Shown: positions 43,501 through 52,504 of the stretch, piece by piece
Layout of the letters: each line of letters opens with the position of its first letter
Position numbering within the stretch: the stretch's first letter is position 1
Origin: Haloferula sp. BvORR071
GTDB taxonomy: Bacteria; Verrucomicrobiota; Verrucomicrobiia; Verrucomicrobiales; Akkermansiaceae
Assembly (NCBI RefSeq): GCF_000739615.1
Contig: NZ_BATP01000025.1
Coordinates: 94,949 to 158,948, forward strand
Direction of reading: 5' to 3'
DNA length: 64,000 nt
Made by a program: the position numbers and the translations under genes
Notes under the pieces: model-generated
Database searches by the model: none
Told to the model about the DNA's origin: nothing
What the model saw: only the letters and a program-made list of their open reading frames with translations

Positions 43501-44259
43501 ATGAAAACCTTGCTCCCCCTTGCGCTCTGTCTCTTGCTCCCGTCCATCGCCCCGGCCCAAGAGGCGGTACAGGATCCCTTCGCCCCCACGCCCGCCACGC
43601 CGGCGCCGGTGGTGGACCAAAATCCGCCGGTCCGGCTGCGCCTCGAAACTTGGGAGGCCCCGGCGCTGGAGGTGGCAAGGAAGCTCGACGAGGTCGTGAC
43701 CGCCAAGGATCTGGCGAATCTGCGGGAGCAGTGCCTGGGCGGCGCGCCGGGGGTCGCGCTGGTGCTGAGCAGCGCCATCACCTCCGCCACGCCGTCCAAG
43801 GTCAGCGCGGAATCGATCACCGAGAGAATCTACCCGACGGAGTATGAGCCGCCCGAACTACCCGGCAGCTTCTCGGGGGAACCCGACAAGAAAGATCCCG
43901 CGAAAATTTGGCCTCAAATCGTAAACGAGGCCCTTCAGAACACGACGCCGACTTCCTTCGAGACCCGCAACACCGGTCTCACCCTGGAAGCTGAAATCAC
44001 CTCGATCCCGGATATGGACAAGACCTGGAGCGTCCGGATCGCGATGGACGATGTGCACCATATCGGCACCGATCACTTCGGTGTGGATCTCCTGAAGGTC
44101 GAGATGCCGATCTTCAATAGCTTCCGCAACACCGGCGAACTCCGCCTCAAGGAGGGCGAGTGGCAGATCCTATCCGTGATGGAGCCGCCGCGCGGGCTGG
44201 AGAACAAGCCCTCCGACAAGCGCTGGGTCACCTTGGTCCGACTGGATGCGCTGCGGTGA
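43501..44259 (+). CDS. Exported protein, paralogue A of a tandem pair
   Basis: 252 aa from ATG 43501, with a signal peptide ([19 protein letters not shown]). The mature part contains [49 protein letters not shown], IEMPxF-like [19 protein letters not shown] and [19 protein letters not shown]. All of these blocks recur in the gene that follows. The RNTG-TLE segment resembles the core of secretin-like and pilus-assembly beta domains, but the similarity is weak. Function unknown; probably periplasmic. Confidence 0.72.
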   Translation: MKTLLPLALCLLLPSIAPAQEAVQDPFAPTPATPAPVVDQNPPVRLRLETWEAPALEVARKLDEVVTAKDLANLREQCLGGAPGVALVLSSAITSATPSKVSAESITERIYPTEYEPPELPGSFSGEPDKKDPAKIWPQIVNEALQNTTPTSFETRNTGLTLEAEITSIPDMDKTWSVRIAMDDVHHIGTDHFGVDLLKVEMPIFNSFRNTGELRLKEGEWQILSVMEPPRGLENKPSDKRWVTLVRLDALR

Positions 44260-44300
44260 ATCGATGGAAACGGAAGCCCCCTTTTTTCTCCAATCATCCG

Positions 44301-45137
44301 ATGAGAACCTACCCTCTGCTCCCACTGCTGGTCCTGTTCCCGGTCTTGGCCCTCGCCCAAGACAACAACAAGCCGGCGGAAGCCCGCACCCCGGTGCCTG
44401 CCGACGGCACGAAGAGCGATGAGGGCAATGCCGATCCCTTCGCCGGAGGAGGCAAAGCCACCAATCTGCCGATCAATGCCGACCGCGCCACCCAAACACG
44501 GGCACCGCTGCAGTTCCGGATGGAAACCTGGGAGATCACCGCGCTGGACTCGGTCCGCTGGCTGGATGGCGTGAAGGATCCCGCGGCCCTCGCGAAGCTG
44601 CGGGATGATTTCCTCACGACGAAGCTGCCGGCCAAGCTCATCTTCAGTCCGGTGATGGCGATCGACCAATCGACGAAGGGCAGCAACGAATCGATCGCGG
44701 AGTGGATCTATCCCACCGAATACGAACCACCGGAACTCCCGGCCGCCCCGCCCGCCGGAGGAGCAGCGAAGCCCCCGAATGAATGGCAGAAATGGCTGGA
44801 GTCCACAGCCGGCAAATTCGCCTGCCCCACTTCCTTCGAAACGCGGAACACCGGCCAAACCCTGGAGGTCGAAGCCCAACCCGTGACGATCGATGCCAAG
44901 AAGTGGGACCTCGCCATCAGCTTCGACTGTGTCGAGGCCCCGGGCTCCCTTCACTATGGCGAGAAGGATTCGCTGATCGAGATGCCGATGTTCCAGAGCT
45001 TTCGCACGGGCGGTCTGGTGCGGCTGAAGGAAACCCAGTGGCGCCTGCTCTCCGTGATGGAGCCGCCGCGCGGGCTCGACGGAAAGCCATCCGACAAGCG
45101 CTGGATCACACTGGTGCGGATCGATCCCTCGGAGTGA
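44301..45137 (+). CDS. Exported protein, paralogue B of a tandem pair
   Basis: 278 aa from ATG 44301 (signal RTYPLLPLLVLFPVLALAQ), 41 nt after paralogue A. It shares with A the blocks [70 protein letters not shown] and [18 protein letters not shown]. It has a longer Pro/Gly-rich linker (APPAGGAAKPPNE). The pair clearly arose by tandem duplication and is probably one transcript. No known domain; function unknown. It ends 3 nt before the convergent DUF4328 gene. Confidence 0.72.
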   Translation: MRTYPLLPLLVLFPVLALAQDNNKPAEARTPVPADGTKSDEGNADPFAGGGKATNLPINADRATQTRAPLQFRMETWEITALDSVRWLDGVKDPAALAKLRDDFLTTKLPAKLIFSPVMAIDQSTKGSNESIAEWIYPTEYEPPELPAAPPAGGAAKPPNEWQKWLESTAGKFACPTSFETRNTGQTLEVEAQPVTIDAKKWDLAISFDCVEAPGSLHYGEKDSLIEMPMFQSFRTGGLVRLKETQWRLLSVMEPPRGLDGKPSDKRWITLVRIDPSE

Positions 45138-45140
45138 ATC

Positions 45141-45959
45141 TCAGGCCTCGCCGCCTTCCGGCTCCACGGGCGCCGGGGCGGCTCGCCGTGGCGGCGGCGG
45201 TGGCACCAGGCGCCCGGCCGGCGGTTTCACCGGCCGAGGTGCTGTAGGCATGACATTCGGCAGCATCCGCGGGCGGCCATCGGCGGATGCCGCAGGCACC
45301 GGGCGAACGACGGAGCCGGCAGGAAGCGGCGGCACATAGGTGGGCCGCTCATGATCGGGCAGATCCGTCCAGCGGAAGGCCGCTTGGGTGATGCTGATCC
45401 GCGCGATCAGCCAAGTGACAGCTCCCGCAGCGGTGAGAACCGCGCCGATGGAAACCCAAGCCGCCTTCGCATCGGCATCCGACCATCTTAGGGAAACATT
45501 CCAGGTCAGGAAGGAGATCCACCAGACGATGGGGACATAGGACATTTCGCGGGCCGGACGATGACGGAAGGTCGATTTCACCACTTCTATCATCACCAGG
45601 CAGGGTGCAGCCCAATTCACGAAAGGGATGAAGAAGCAGCCGACGGCCCAGCCCGGACTGCTCACGCCACCGCCACGGTGCATCTTCTTCGCGTTGGTGG
45701 CGCAGGCGTGGAACCAAACCAGAAAGGCCACGATGGCGATCAGGCGACTCCCGGTCAGCAGGGCCGAGAGGATATCCCGGTCATACCACGACGGCGGCAC
45801 GAAGGCGCTGCTGAGAAAGATCAGCAAATTCACCAGGATCATCCCGGCGGCAAAACCGCCGCGCAGCCGCGGATCGATCAGCGGCCCCTTCTCCTCCGGG
45901 ACTGGCGGCGACGCCGTGACCGGCGGGAGATAGGGATTGTTCGCGTCTTCGGGATCCAT
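45141..45959 (-). CDS. DUF4328 membrane protein
   Basis: 272 aa from ATG 45959, giving MDPEDANNPYLPPVTA, a leader type common in this group. Four hydrophobic segments follow (GGFAAGMILVNLLIFLSSAF, LIAIVAFLVWFHACATN, GWAVGCFFIPFVNWAAPCLV, VSIGAVLTAAGAVTWLIARI). The GWAVGCFFIPFVNWAAPCLVM motif is the hallmark of DUF4328, a family of small membrane proteins common in Actinobacteria and Verrucomicrobiota. The C-terminal ~70 residues are Pro/Arg-rich and probably disordered. Function unknown. Confidence 0.82.
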   Translation of the reverse strand: MDPEDANNPYLPPVTASPPVPEEKGPLIDPRLRGGFAAGMILVNLLIFLSSAFVPPSWYDRDILSALLTGSRLIAIVAFLVWFHACATNAKKMHRGGGVSSPGWAVGCFFIPFVNWAAPCLVMIEVVKSTFRHRPAREMSYVPIVWWISFLTWNVSLRWSDADAKAAWVSIGAVLTAAGAVTWLIARISITQAAFRWTDLPDHERPTYVPPLPAGSVVRPVPAASADGRPRMLPNVMPTAPRPVKPPAGRLVPPPPPRRAAPAPVEPEGGEA

Positions 45960-46098
45960 GCAAAGGCGGGCATCCCTTGGCATAAATCTCCGGGATATGC
46001 ACGACTTGTCTGAATCGTCACAATAACGCGGGGCGGATTTCTCTGCAACTTCACACGGCCCTCATGCAATCTCGCCGCGCCCTCGTTCCACTTGCCGC

Positions 46099-48408
46099 AT
46101 GCAACGCCATCTCCTCGCCAGCCTCTTGCTCCTGCCAATCGTCTCCCAAGGCGGTGACTACATCCGGGAATTCTACGGGGCCCGCGAACTTGAGAAGAGC
46201 GGGAATCTGGAAGCCGCGACAGCGGGAATGCAGCGCAGCTTCGAGCTCGCAATCGCAGATGGCAATACCGACTACGCAACTGCCGCCGGTGCGAATGTCT
46301 GCGAGTTCCTCTATCGTAACGGCAAGGTGATCGAGAGCGGCAAGTCCGCCCGCACCGTGCTGGACGCGCTACAGGCATTCCCGGCGGACAATAAGACCGA
46401 CCCGCGACTCTCGACGATCTTCGGCTATTTGGAGCGCGGCCTCAATGCCGAGGGCAAGCTCGGCGCGGCATGGCAGGCGAACCGAGCCGGATATTTAACC
46501 CTGGGCGGCGGACATCCGGCCGCCACCGCAGACGGCTCGTCGATCACCCTGGATCATGTGAAGTGGCTGTCGCCCGCCCTACGCAGCCGTGGCTGGCGTC
46601 TGCTTGAGCGGGAGTCGGAATACTTGGACTATGCCGGGCGCTCCGTGGAGGCACGTGCGCTCTTGGATAATGCGGCTGTGCATCTCAAAGCGCAGTGGAG
46701 CCGGTTGGACAAGAACGAGCGCTTCTACGGCTTCAAGGTGCTCGCCAGCCGAGCAATGCTGTTGGATTTCCTCGGCTACGAGGCGGAGGCCATCGCCGCC
46801 CAGCGCGAGCTGCTGGACCTTCCCGCTGAAAACGAAGACGAGTCCAGGCAGCGGCTCAATCTGCGCCTGAATCTGCTCCGCAATCTCTCCCAGTGGGAAG
46901 GCCCCTCCGAGAAGATCCTCGAGGAGGCACGCGGCATCGCCGGGATCCTGGCGGCGGATCACAATCGCGACACCGAGCGCTTGATCGCCAAGATGGAGCT
47001 CGATCTCAAGGAATCACAGGCGGCCCGCGACGCCCTCGCCGCAGATGCCAAGCGCCACGCCGCGGAAGGCTACGAGACCGATGCCGCCTATGCTGGCCGC
47101 GATAGCCTGATCGCCCGCGCGGAGCATGGCGAAGACAATCTCGATGCCGAGTTCGCCACCCTGCTCACCAAGATGCGCGCGCTCGGCAGCAAACGCGGCG
47201 AGCCCTTCCTCTACCGCGAATACGGCGAGTATCTGCTCGATCGCGGCCGACCTGCGGAAGCGATCCCGATGATCACCGAGGCGCTGCGCTTGACCCGCGC
47301 CTTCCACTGGACCCTCCACGAACCCGCCCTTCTTCACGATCTCTTCAACGCGCGCCTCAAAGCCGGAGATACCGATGGCGCCCGCGCGGTGCTGGCGGAA
47401 CTCGAAGCCTGGCTGAAAGCCAATCCGGACGCACCCGCCGGACGCCGCTCCCGCGCCCTGAACTTGATCGCCCTAGAGAAGGCGCGACTCGGGGACAAGG
47501 ACGGAGCGCATGCCGCCTACGAACAAGCCCGCGCCGCAGCGCATGACCTACCCGACTACCAGAAGCGCTATCTCACCCCCGAGCTGGAGAAAGAGGCGCT
47601 CGCAGAGGCACCTACCGCACCGCTCCCACCAGCAACCGAAGCCCCCCAAGTGCGCCTACAACCCGTGGAGGTCCACAGCATCGCCGCACCCGGCCAAGCC
47701 GCACGCACCCGCTTCGTCGCCTTCAACCCCGCGGCCACCGCGACACACGGCGAGCTGGTGATCGAAGGCCCCGGCGCAGAAGCCAGCGGCAACAAGCTAC
47801 ACTTCCACGCTGGCTCGCCCGTGAAGGCACTCAAGATCCCACAGACCATCTCCGGAGGAGGAGAATCGGTGCTGCCGGTCACCATCGCCGCGAACGAAGG
47901 CGTGACCGAATCGCAGGTGAAGCTCTCGTGGACCAGCGCGGGAAACAGCATCCCCGCAAGCACTTGGTCTATTCGCTGGACCTCGGATGCGAAGGAAACT
48001 GTGGTCCTGGATGCAAGTTTGCTGGAGGCCAATCCCTTCCGCTCGGTCTCGCTCTTCCACGAGATCGGCATGCCAGTGGGCCAAGCCGCCGCCATCCCCT
48101 TCCGCCTGCGCTCCAAGTCGGCCTTGCGTTTCGAATACTATGACTCCCGTAGTGGCGAGCTGCTGGCCATCGACGCGAATGGCAACGGCGACTTCACCGA
48201 GGCCGGCGACCTGCACATGAGCAGCATGGACGGCGTAGCCGCCGCAATCCTGCCACGCGGACCGGGCAAGGATCTGCCGGGCGTGGAAGTCCGGATCTTC
48301 TCACCCAACGGCGAAGCCCTGCCCTTCGTCTCCCCCGCCCTGCCGCTGCAGTCGGAGGTCTATCGCGACGGCGAATGGATAACTGAGGCCGACAACTTGC
48401 TGCGCTAA
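46099..48408 (+). CDS. Exported TPR-repeat protein
   Basis: 769 aa with a signal peptide (QRHLLASLLLLPIVSQGG). Residues ~25-500 are tetratricopeptide-like helical pairs: FYGARELEKSGNLEAATAGM, NEDESRQRLNLRLNLLRNLS, YGEYLLDRGRPAEAIPMITE, ARLGDKDGAHAAYEQARAAA. The C-terminal ~250 residues are beta-rich (TRFVAFNPAATATHGELVIEG) with features of a bacterial Ig-like or hinge domain, and end in a short region with an EF-hand-like DANGNGDFTEAGDLHMSS. It probably works as an envelope scaffold or assembly factor. It is a single gene; the 5' gap of 139 nt has nothing recognisable. Confidence 0.78.
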   Translation: MQRHLLASLLLLPIVSQGGDYIREFYGARELEKSGNLEAATAGMQRSFELAIADGNTDYATAAGANVCEFLYRNGKVIESGKSARTVLDALQAFPADNKTDPRLSTIFGYLERGLNAEGKLGAAWQANRAGYLTLGGGHPAATADGSSITLDHVKWLSPALRSRGWRLLERESEYLDYAGRSVEARALLDNAAVHLKAQWSRLDKNERFYGFKVLASRAMLLDFLGYEAEAIAAQRELLDLPAENEDESRQRLNLRLNLLRNLSQWEGPSEKILEEARGIAGILAADHNRDTERLIAKMELDLKESQAARDALAADAKRHAAEGYETDAAYAGRDSLIARAEHGEDNLDAEFATLLTKMRALGSKRGEPFLYREYGEYLLDRGRPAEAIPMITEALRLTRAFHWTLHEPALLHDLFNARLKAGDTDGARAVLAELEAWLKANPDAPAGRRSRALNLIALEKARLGDKDGAHAAYEQARAAAHDLPDYQKRYLTPELEKEALAEAPTAPLPPATEAPQVRLQPVEVHSIAAPGQAARTRFVAFNPAATATHGELVIEGPGAEASGNKLHFHAGSPVKALKIPQTISGGGESVLPVTIAANEGVTESQVKLSWTSAGNSIPASTWSIRWTSDAKETVVLDASLLEANPFRSVSLFHEIGMPVGQAAAIPFRLRSKSALRFEYYDSRSGELLAIDANGNGDFTEAGDLHMSSMDGVAAAILPRGPGKDLPGVEVRIFSPNGEALPFVSPALPLQSEVYRDGEWITEADNLLR

Positions 48409-48490
48409 GGATTCGATATTCCCAGCCCGCTCCAAAGCGCGCGACGCTTTTTTGGTGCCGGAAGGCCCTGGCCGTCGTAAGGATCAGGCA

Positions 48491-48931
48491 ATGCTTGCCT
48501 GCACCCTGCCAAGCGATACCCCGGTGACCCTGGGGCTCGCGGCTCCCAGCGAAACTGCCCTGATTGAAGAGGTCGCCGCCACGCTGGCCGGCCATCCCGC
48601 GGTCTCGGACCACCGGCGCTTTGTCCACGCAGTGCTGGAGCGCCAAAAGGAGAACCCGCCGCTGTTAGGCAACGGGGTGGCACTGCCACACGCGCGGACT
48701 CCGGCGGTGAAGGAGATCGTCTTCGCAGCCGCGCGCTGCGCGGAACCCGTGCTCTTCGGTGAAACCCCGGTGCGCCTCGTCTTCCTCTTCGGCGTGCCGC
48801 CTCACCGCATCGCGGAGTATCTGGCGATGACCGCCTTCCTCGCCCGCCGCCTGCGGGATCCGGCGGTGTTGCAGGCCTTGCTCGATGCTCCGGATGAGGC
48901 ATCATTCCGGCAGCATCTTCAGGGATCATGA
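48491..48931 (+). CDS. PTS EIIA (Ntr/fructose-type) domain protein
   Basis: 146 aa from ATG 48491; an upstream in-frame start is less likely. The EIIA fold is seen in LIEEVAATLAGH, the phosphorylatable His67 in LLGNGVALPHARTPAV (the classic GVALPHAR box) and the following strands VRLVFLFGVPP and FLARRLRDPAVLQALLDAP. It ends in ATGA overlap with a ClC channel gene. No PTS EIIB/EIIC sugar permease is nearby, so a regulatory, PtsN-like role is likely: it may sense the phosphorylation state of the cell and modulate the adjacent chloride channel. This coupling is inference from gene overlap. Confidence 0.88.
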   Translation: MLACTLPSDTPVTLGLAAPSETALIEEVAATLAGHPAVSDHRRFVHAVLERQKENPPLLGNGVALPHARTPAVKEIVFAAARCAEPVLFGETPVRLVFLFGVPPHRIAEYLAMTAFLARRLRDPAVLQALLDAPDEASFRQHLQGS

Positions 48932-50703
48932 GCTTGCCCGCCGGAACGCCCGCCGAATTGGGCACTAGCACCCGCCGCCTGGTCCGGCTGCGGATCTGGC
49001 TGGCCGAACGGCTGCGGGTGGGCGATTCGCAGCTCACCTTGCTCTGGGCGGCGCTGGTCGGCCTCGCGGGCGCATGGACATCGATCGGCTTCAAGGAGGC
49101 CACCGAGTGGCTCCACGCGCTGCTCACCGGCGGCCATGCCGAGAGCTATGTCGAAAGCTTCAAAGGACTGCCGGATTGGAAGCGGATCGCAGTGCCCGCA
49201 TTCGGCGGCCTGCTGGCAGGCACCACGCTCTGGCTCGGCAGCCGCTACAAGGCGAAGGCCCACTCGGCGGACTACATGGAAGCCGTGGTCGTCGGCGATG
49301 GCAATCTGGCGGTGCGGGTCAGCCTGGTGAAGTCCGTCTCAGCGTGGTTCTCCAGTGCCTCAGGCGCATCGATCGGTCGCGAAGGCCCTCTGGTGCAACT
49401 CTCCTCGCTCGCCGCATCGCTCGCCGGCCGCTGGCTCTCATTCCCCCTCGCCCGCAAGCGCCAACTCGTCGCCTGCGGTGCCGCGGCAGGGATCGCGAGT
49501 GCCTACAACGCACCCATCGCCGGAGCCTTCTTCGTGGCGGAAATTGTCCTCGGTTCGATGGCGATGGAGGCCTTCGGGCCACTGGTGATTGCCTCGATCG
49601 TGGCAACCTTGGTCACGCGCTCCTTCTATGGAACAGAGGCCATCTATCCGGCGCCGGTCTTTGTAATGAACTCAAACGCCGAGCTGCTCGCCTACCTCCT
49701 GTTAGGCTTGGCCAGCGGCTTACTCGTACCGGTCTTCCTGCGCCTCTTGAAAGCAGGCGAGGCCTGCTTCGACCTTCTCCGCCTGCCGGCACCCGCGCGC
49801 TTGATGCTCGGCGGGCTCGTGGTGGGAGGGATCGCGATCTTCCACCCTGAGGTCGTGGGAAATGGCCGCGCGCTGGTTTACTCGGTGCTACACGGCCCCG
49901 GTGCATGGCAGCTTCTCGCGGTGGCGCTGGTCTGCAAGCTGCTCGCCACCGCCGCGACCTTCGGCTCCGGCGCTGTGGGCGGGGTCTTCACTCCTACACT
50001 CTTCGCCGGCGCGGCCTGGGGCTATCTGGTGGGCGTCGCGAGCGCCGCGCTTTTCCCATGGGCCGGGTTGAATCCGGACTACTTCGCGCTGGTCGGCATG
50101 GGTGCCTTCCTCGCCGCCTCCACCGGTGCCCCGGTGATGGCCATCATCATGCTCTTCGAGCTGACCCTGAACTACCAGGTGCTGATTCCCGCGGTGATCG
50201 CCAGCGGCGCCGGCTACTATCTCTGCCGTAGCATGGGCGTCCGTCCGCTCTACGGCGAAGCACTCGAACGCAAGGGCGCCGCCGCTGTGGCCCAACACCT
50301 CGCAACCCTCAAGGTCGGCGAACTCGTCGCGAAAGACAGCACCTGCCTGCCCCCGCAAGCCAGCTTCGGCGATGTCGCGAAGGCCTTCCTCCAAAGCCGG
50401 CATGATTCATTGCATGTCGTCGATGCGAGCGATCGCTTCCTCGGCATCGTCTCCTTGCACGACATCAAGCCTTACCTCGACCAGCCCGAGCTCGAATCAC
50501 TCCTGATCGCACGGGACGTCATGCACGAAGAAACACCGCGGCTCGCCCCCGGCCACACCATGAGCGAGGCACTCGACCTCTTCTCCGCCGCAGACGTCGG
50601 CAGACTACCAGTAACCGCACCGGATGGCTCCTTCCTCGGCGCCGTCACCCGCTCGGACATCCTCCTCTTCCTCGCCGGCAAGCCGCGTTCAGCAGAGGCA
50701 TAA
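48928..50703 (+). CDS. ClC-family chloride channel/antiporter with CBS domains
   Basis: 591 aa, overlapping the EIIA gene by ATGA. The membrane part (residues ~20-430) contains the ClC gates: GREGPLVQL with the gating Glu near residue 152 and GSGAVGGVFTPTLFAGAAWGY near 347-366. Between them is AGIASAYNAPIAGAFFVAEI. The C-terminal ~150 residues carry a CBS pair (VAKAFLQSRHDSLHVVDASDR; MSEALDLFSAADVGRLPVTAPDG) that may bind adenine nucleotides. Bacterial ClCs with the gating Glu are usually Cl-/H+ antiporters, used in acid resistance or ion homeostasis. The EIIA coupling suggests control by the PTS, which should be tested. Confidence 0.93.
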   Translation: MSLPAGTPAELGTSTRRLVRLRIWLAERLRVGDSQLTLLWAALVGLAGAWTSIGFKEATEWLHALLTGGHAESYVESFKGLPDWKRIAVPAFGGLLAGTTLWLGSRYKAKAHSADYMEAVVVGDGNLAVRVSLVKSVSAWFSSASGASIGREGPLVQLSSLAASLAGRWLSFPLARKRQLVACGAAAGIASAYNAPIAGAFFVAEIVLGSMAMEAFGPLVIASIVATLVTRSFYGTEAIYPAPVFVMNSNAELLAYLLLGLASGLLVPVFLRLLKAGEACFDLLRLPAPARLMLGGLVVGGIAIFHPEVVGNGRALVYSVLHGPGAWQLLAVALVCKLLATAATFGSGAVGGVFTPTLFAGAAWGYLVGVASAALFPWAGLNPDYFALVGMGAFLAASTGAPVMAIIMLFELTLNYQVLIPAVIASGAGYYLCRSMGVRPLYGEALERKGAAAVAQHLATLKVGELVAKDSTCLPPQASFGDVAKAFLQSRHDSLHVVDASDRFLGIVSLHDIKPYLDQPELESLLIARDVMHEETPRLAPGHTMSEALDLFSAADVGRLPVTAPDGSFLGAVTRSDILLFLAGKPRSAEA

Positions 50704-50768
50704 GGAGCAGCGACATTTTTGTCGCTGGCACCGCCCGGGCAGAGCAATTCTGGTGGCAGCCCTTCCTC

Positions 50769-50867
50769 CGATCCCGATAGGGATCGAAGCTACAGTAGCC
50801 GGGGGTTGAGGCGAAGCCGACACCCCCGGTTTGCCGCGATAAAAACGACTCGATCCCGAAGGGATCG
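50769..50867. repeat. Three-hairpin intergenic element with GAA loops, copy 2
   Basis: CGATCCC-gata-GGGATCG (50769-50786) and CGATCCC-gaa-GGGATCG (50851-50867) flank a central stem CCGGGGGT (50799-50806)/ACCCCCGG (50822-50829) that contains a small GGC-gaa-GCC. It has the same plan as the element at 41472. It lies in the 212-nt gap between the convergent ClC and RT genes. Confidence 0.72.
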
Positions 50868-50915
50868 CAGCGCGTTCCGATTCACCAAACGTTCTCCACG
50901 GAAGCAGCTCAACCC

Positions 50916-52472
50916 CTACTTCTTCCCGAACCACCTCATCACCTTCGAAAGCAGCCCACCACCTGACTCCTGCACCTCACCCCCGGCCTTCTTCTCCTCC
51001 GCCCGCTTCACATAAGTCCCCGGCGGCAGCGGCGGCGGCACATCCACCTTCTTCGCCGGATGCCGGATCTCGTGCCGGTAGCCATGCTTCGCCGCCAGCT
51101 TCATCGCCTGATCATACAGCGGCGCATAGCGCTTCTCATCCACCATGCTCAGGAAGTTCGCGAATCCACTGACCCGCGCCAAAATCCTCTCCCCGCTTCC
51201 ACGCCAAGCACAAGCGGCAGGCCCCTTCGCCTCCAAACGATGCAACAAGGCCCGGAAGGCCCGCACATCCTCGCGCGGCACCGATAACTTTTGATTCACC
51301 ACCACCCCGGTGACTTCGTGGCGGCGGCCCTTGCCCATCGTCCGCAGCTTGTCCGGATGGATCTGGAAGCCTTCCTCCTCGATCACCCGGCGCACCTGCC
51401 ACAACAACTTCCGCCCCGCATCGCGATCCCCGCCTTGCGTGGAGAAAGTCAGATCATCCGCATAGCGCGTATAAGCAAACCCATGCTTCTTCGCGATCCC
51501 CGTCATCCGCGCATCCATGCGCCTACAAAGCAAATTCGTGATCGCCGGACTCGTCGGTGCCCCCTGCGGCAAATGCCTTACGCCCGTAGCCACCTGCCAT
51601 GTCTCACCATCGAGATCCACTTCCTCCACCGGCGGCTCGGTGCAAAGCTGCGCGAAGATCGTCGCAATCGAACGCGAATACCCGAGCGCATGAAAAAGCC
51701 CGAACACCCGCGGCCAGGTGATATTCGGGAAGAAGTCGCGCAGATCGAGATTGATCATCAGCGAGGCCCCGATGTGCGGCCCCGCATTTGTTAGAATCGA
51801 ATGCTCCGTCCGGAAGCCATGGGCCGCCGCGTGCACCGGCACCTTCTCCAGGATCTGGTGCAGGATCCAGTGCTGCGCCTGCTTGAGCCGCGGCATCGGC
51901 GCCGAGATCAAGCGATGCCCGCCGGTCTTCTTCGGCATCAGGAAACGGCGGTAGTGCCCGCCCTTCGCCACCTTGCGGCCATAAGCCAGGAAACGCAGCT
52001 CCCCGATATTGGTAAGCATCGCCTGCGCCAGCGCGCGGTGCGTCGCAAAGTCCGGCAGGCCGTGGCGCAAGAGATGCCCGACACGCGACTCGATCTTGTT
52101 GAGCTGTGTCGATGCACCTTCGCCGAGGAAGAGGATCTCGTCCTGCTTGCGTCGCTCCCACGCGGCCGCCTTGTCGGCACGCGCCTGTTCGCGCTTCGCC
52201 TTGTTCTCCTTCTGCTTCTGGCGTGAAGCTGCCAGCCGCTCGCGGCGCATCTCCTTCAGCGCCGCCTCGCGATTCTTGTAGAGCCGCTGCTTCTCGTTGA
52301 GCTCCCGCAGCTCCTTGACCAGCTCCCCCTCACGGCGGATCAGCTCCTCGGAAGCCTTGGTCTCGGCTTGCCCCGGCTTCCAGAAGCCGGTGCGCACCAT
52401 CTCCTCCAGGGTATACTGGTCCTTGCCCCCGCGGGCGCGGATCTGGTCGTAGAGTTCCTGGCGGCTGGGCAT
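50916..52472 (-). CDS. Retron-type reverse transcriptase with N-terminal coiled-coil extension
   Basis: 518 aa from ATG 52472. Residues ~30-110 are a highly charged, probably coiled-coil extension (RREGELVKELRELNEKQRLY...KQKENKAKREQARADKAAA). The RT domain follows: RRFLMPKKTGGHRLI, NLDLRDFFPNITW (first catalytic Asp near 242), GVRHLPQGAPTSPAITNLLC, the active site YTRYADDLTFS (YADD 337-340) and VTGVVVN near 387, which is the retron-type VTG motif. There is no maturase or endonuclease, so it is not a group II intron RT. It should copy the msd of the adjacent non-coding RNA into msDNA. It is the third protein gene of an operon with a WH-SWIM protein and a WGR/ARM-repeat protein, which I take for the retron effectors. 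Confidence 0.94.
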   Translation of the reverse strand: MPSRQELYDQIRARGGKDQYTLEEMVRTGFWKPGQAETKASEELIRREGELVKELRELNEKQRLYKNREAALKEMRRERLAASRQKQKENKAKREQARADKAAAWERRKQDEILFLGEGASTQLNKIESRVGHLLRHGLPDFATHRALAQAMLTNIGELRFLAYGRKVAKGGHYRRFLMPKKTGGHRLISAPMPRLKQAQHWILHQILEKVPVHAAAHGFRTEHSILTNAGPHIGASLMINLDLRDFFPNITWPRVFGLFHALGYSRSIATIFAQLCTEPPVEEVDLDGETWQVATGVRHLPQGAPTSPAITNLLCRRMDARMTGIAKKHGFAYTRYADDLTFSTQGGDRDAGRKLLWQVRRVIEEEGFQIHPDKLRTMGKGRRHEVTGVVVNQKLSVPREDVRAFRALLHRLEAKGPAACAWRGSGERILARVSGFANFLSMVDEKRYAPLYDQAMKLAAKHGYRHEIRHPAKKVDVPPPLPPGTYVKRAEEKKAGGEVQESGGGLLSKVMRWFGKK

Positions 52473-52504
52473 GGCGCTACTCTGCAGGAGAGAAGAGAGA
52501 AACG

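Noticed and set aside
50769..50867. CRISPR-like repeats from the two CGATCCC...GGGATCG copies
   Set aside because: Only two copies around a different central stem, no regular spacers and no cas gene in the window.
50916..52472. Group II intron reverse transcriptase or DGR
   Set aside because: No maturase X domain, no intron structure and no template/variable repeat; the VTG motif and ncRNA fit a retron.
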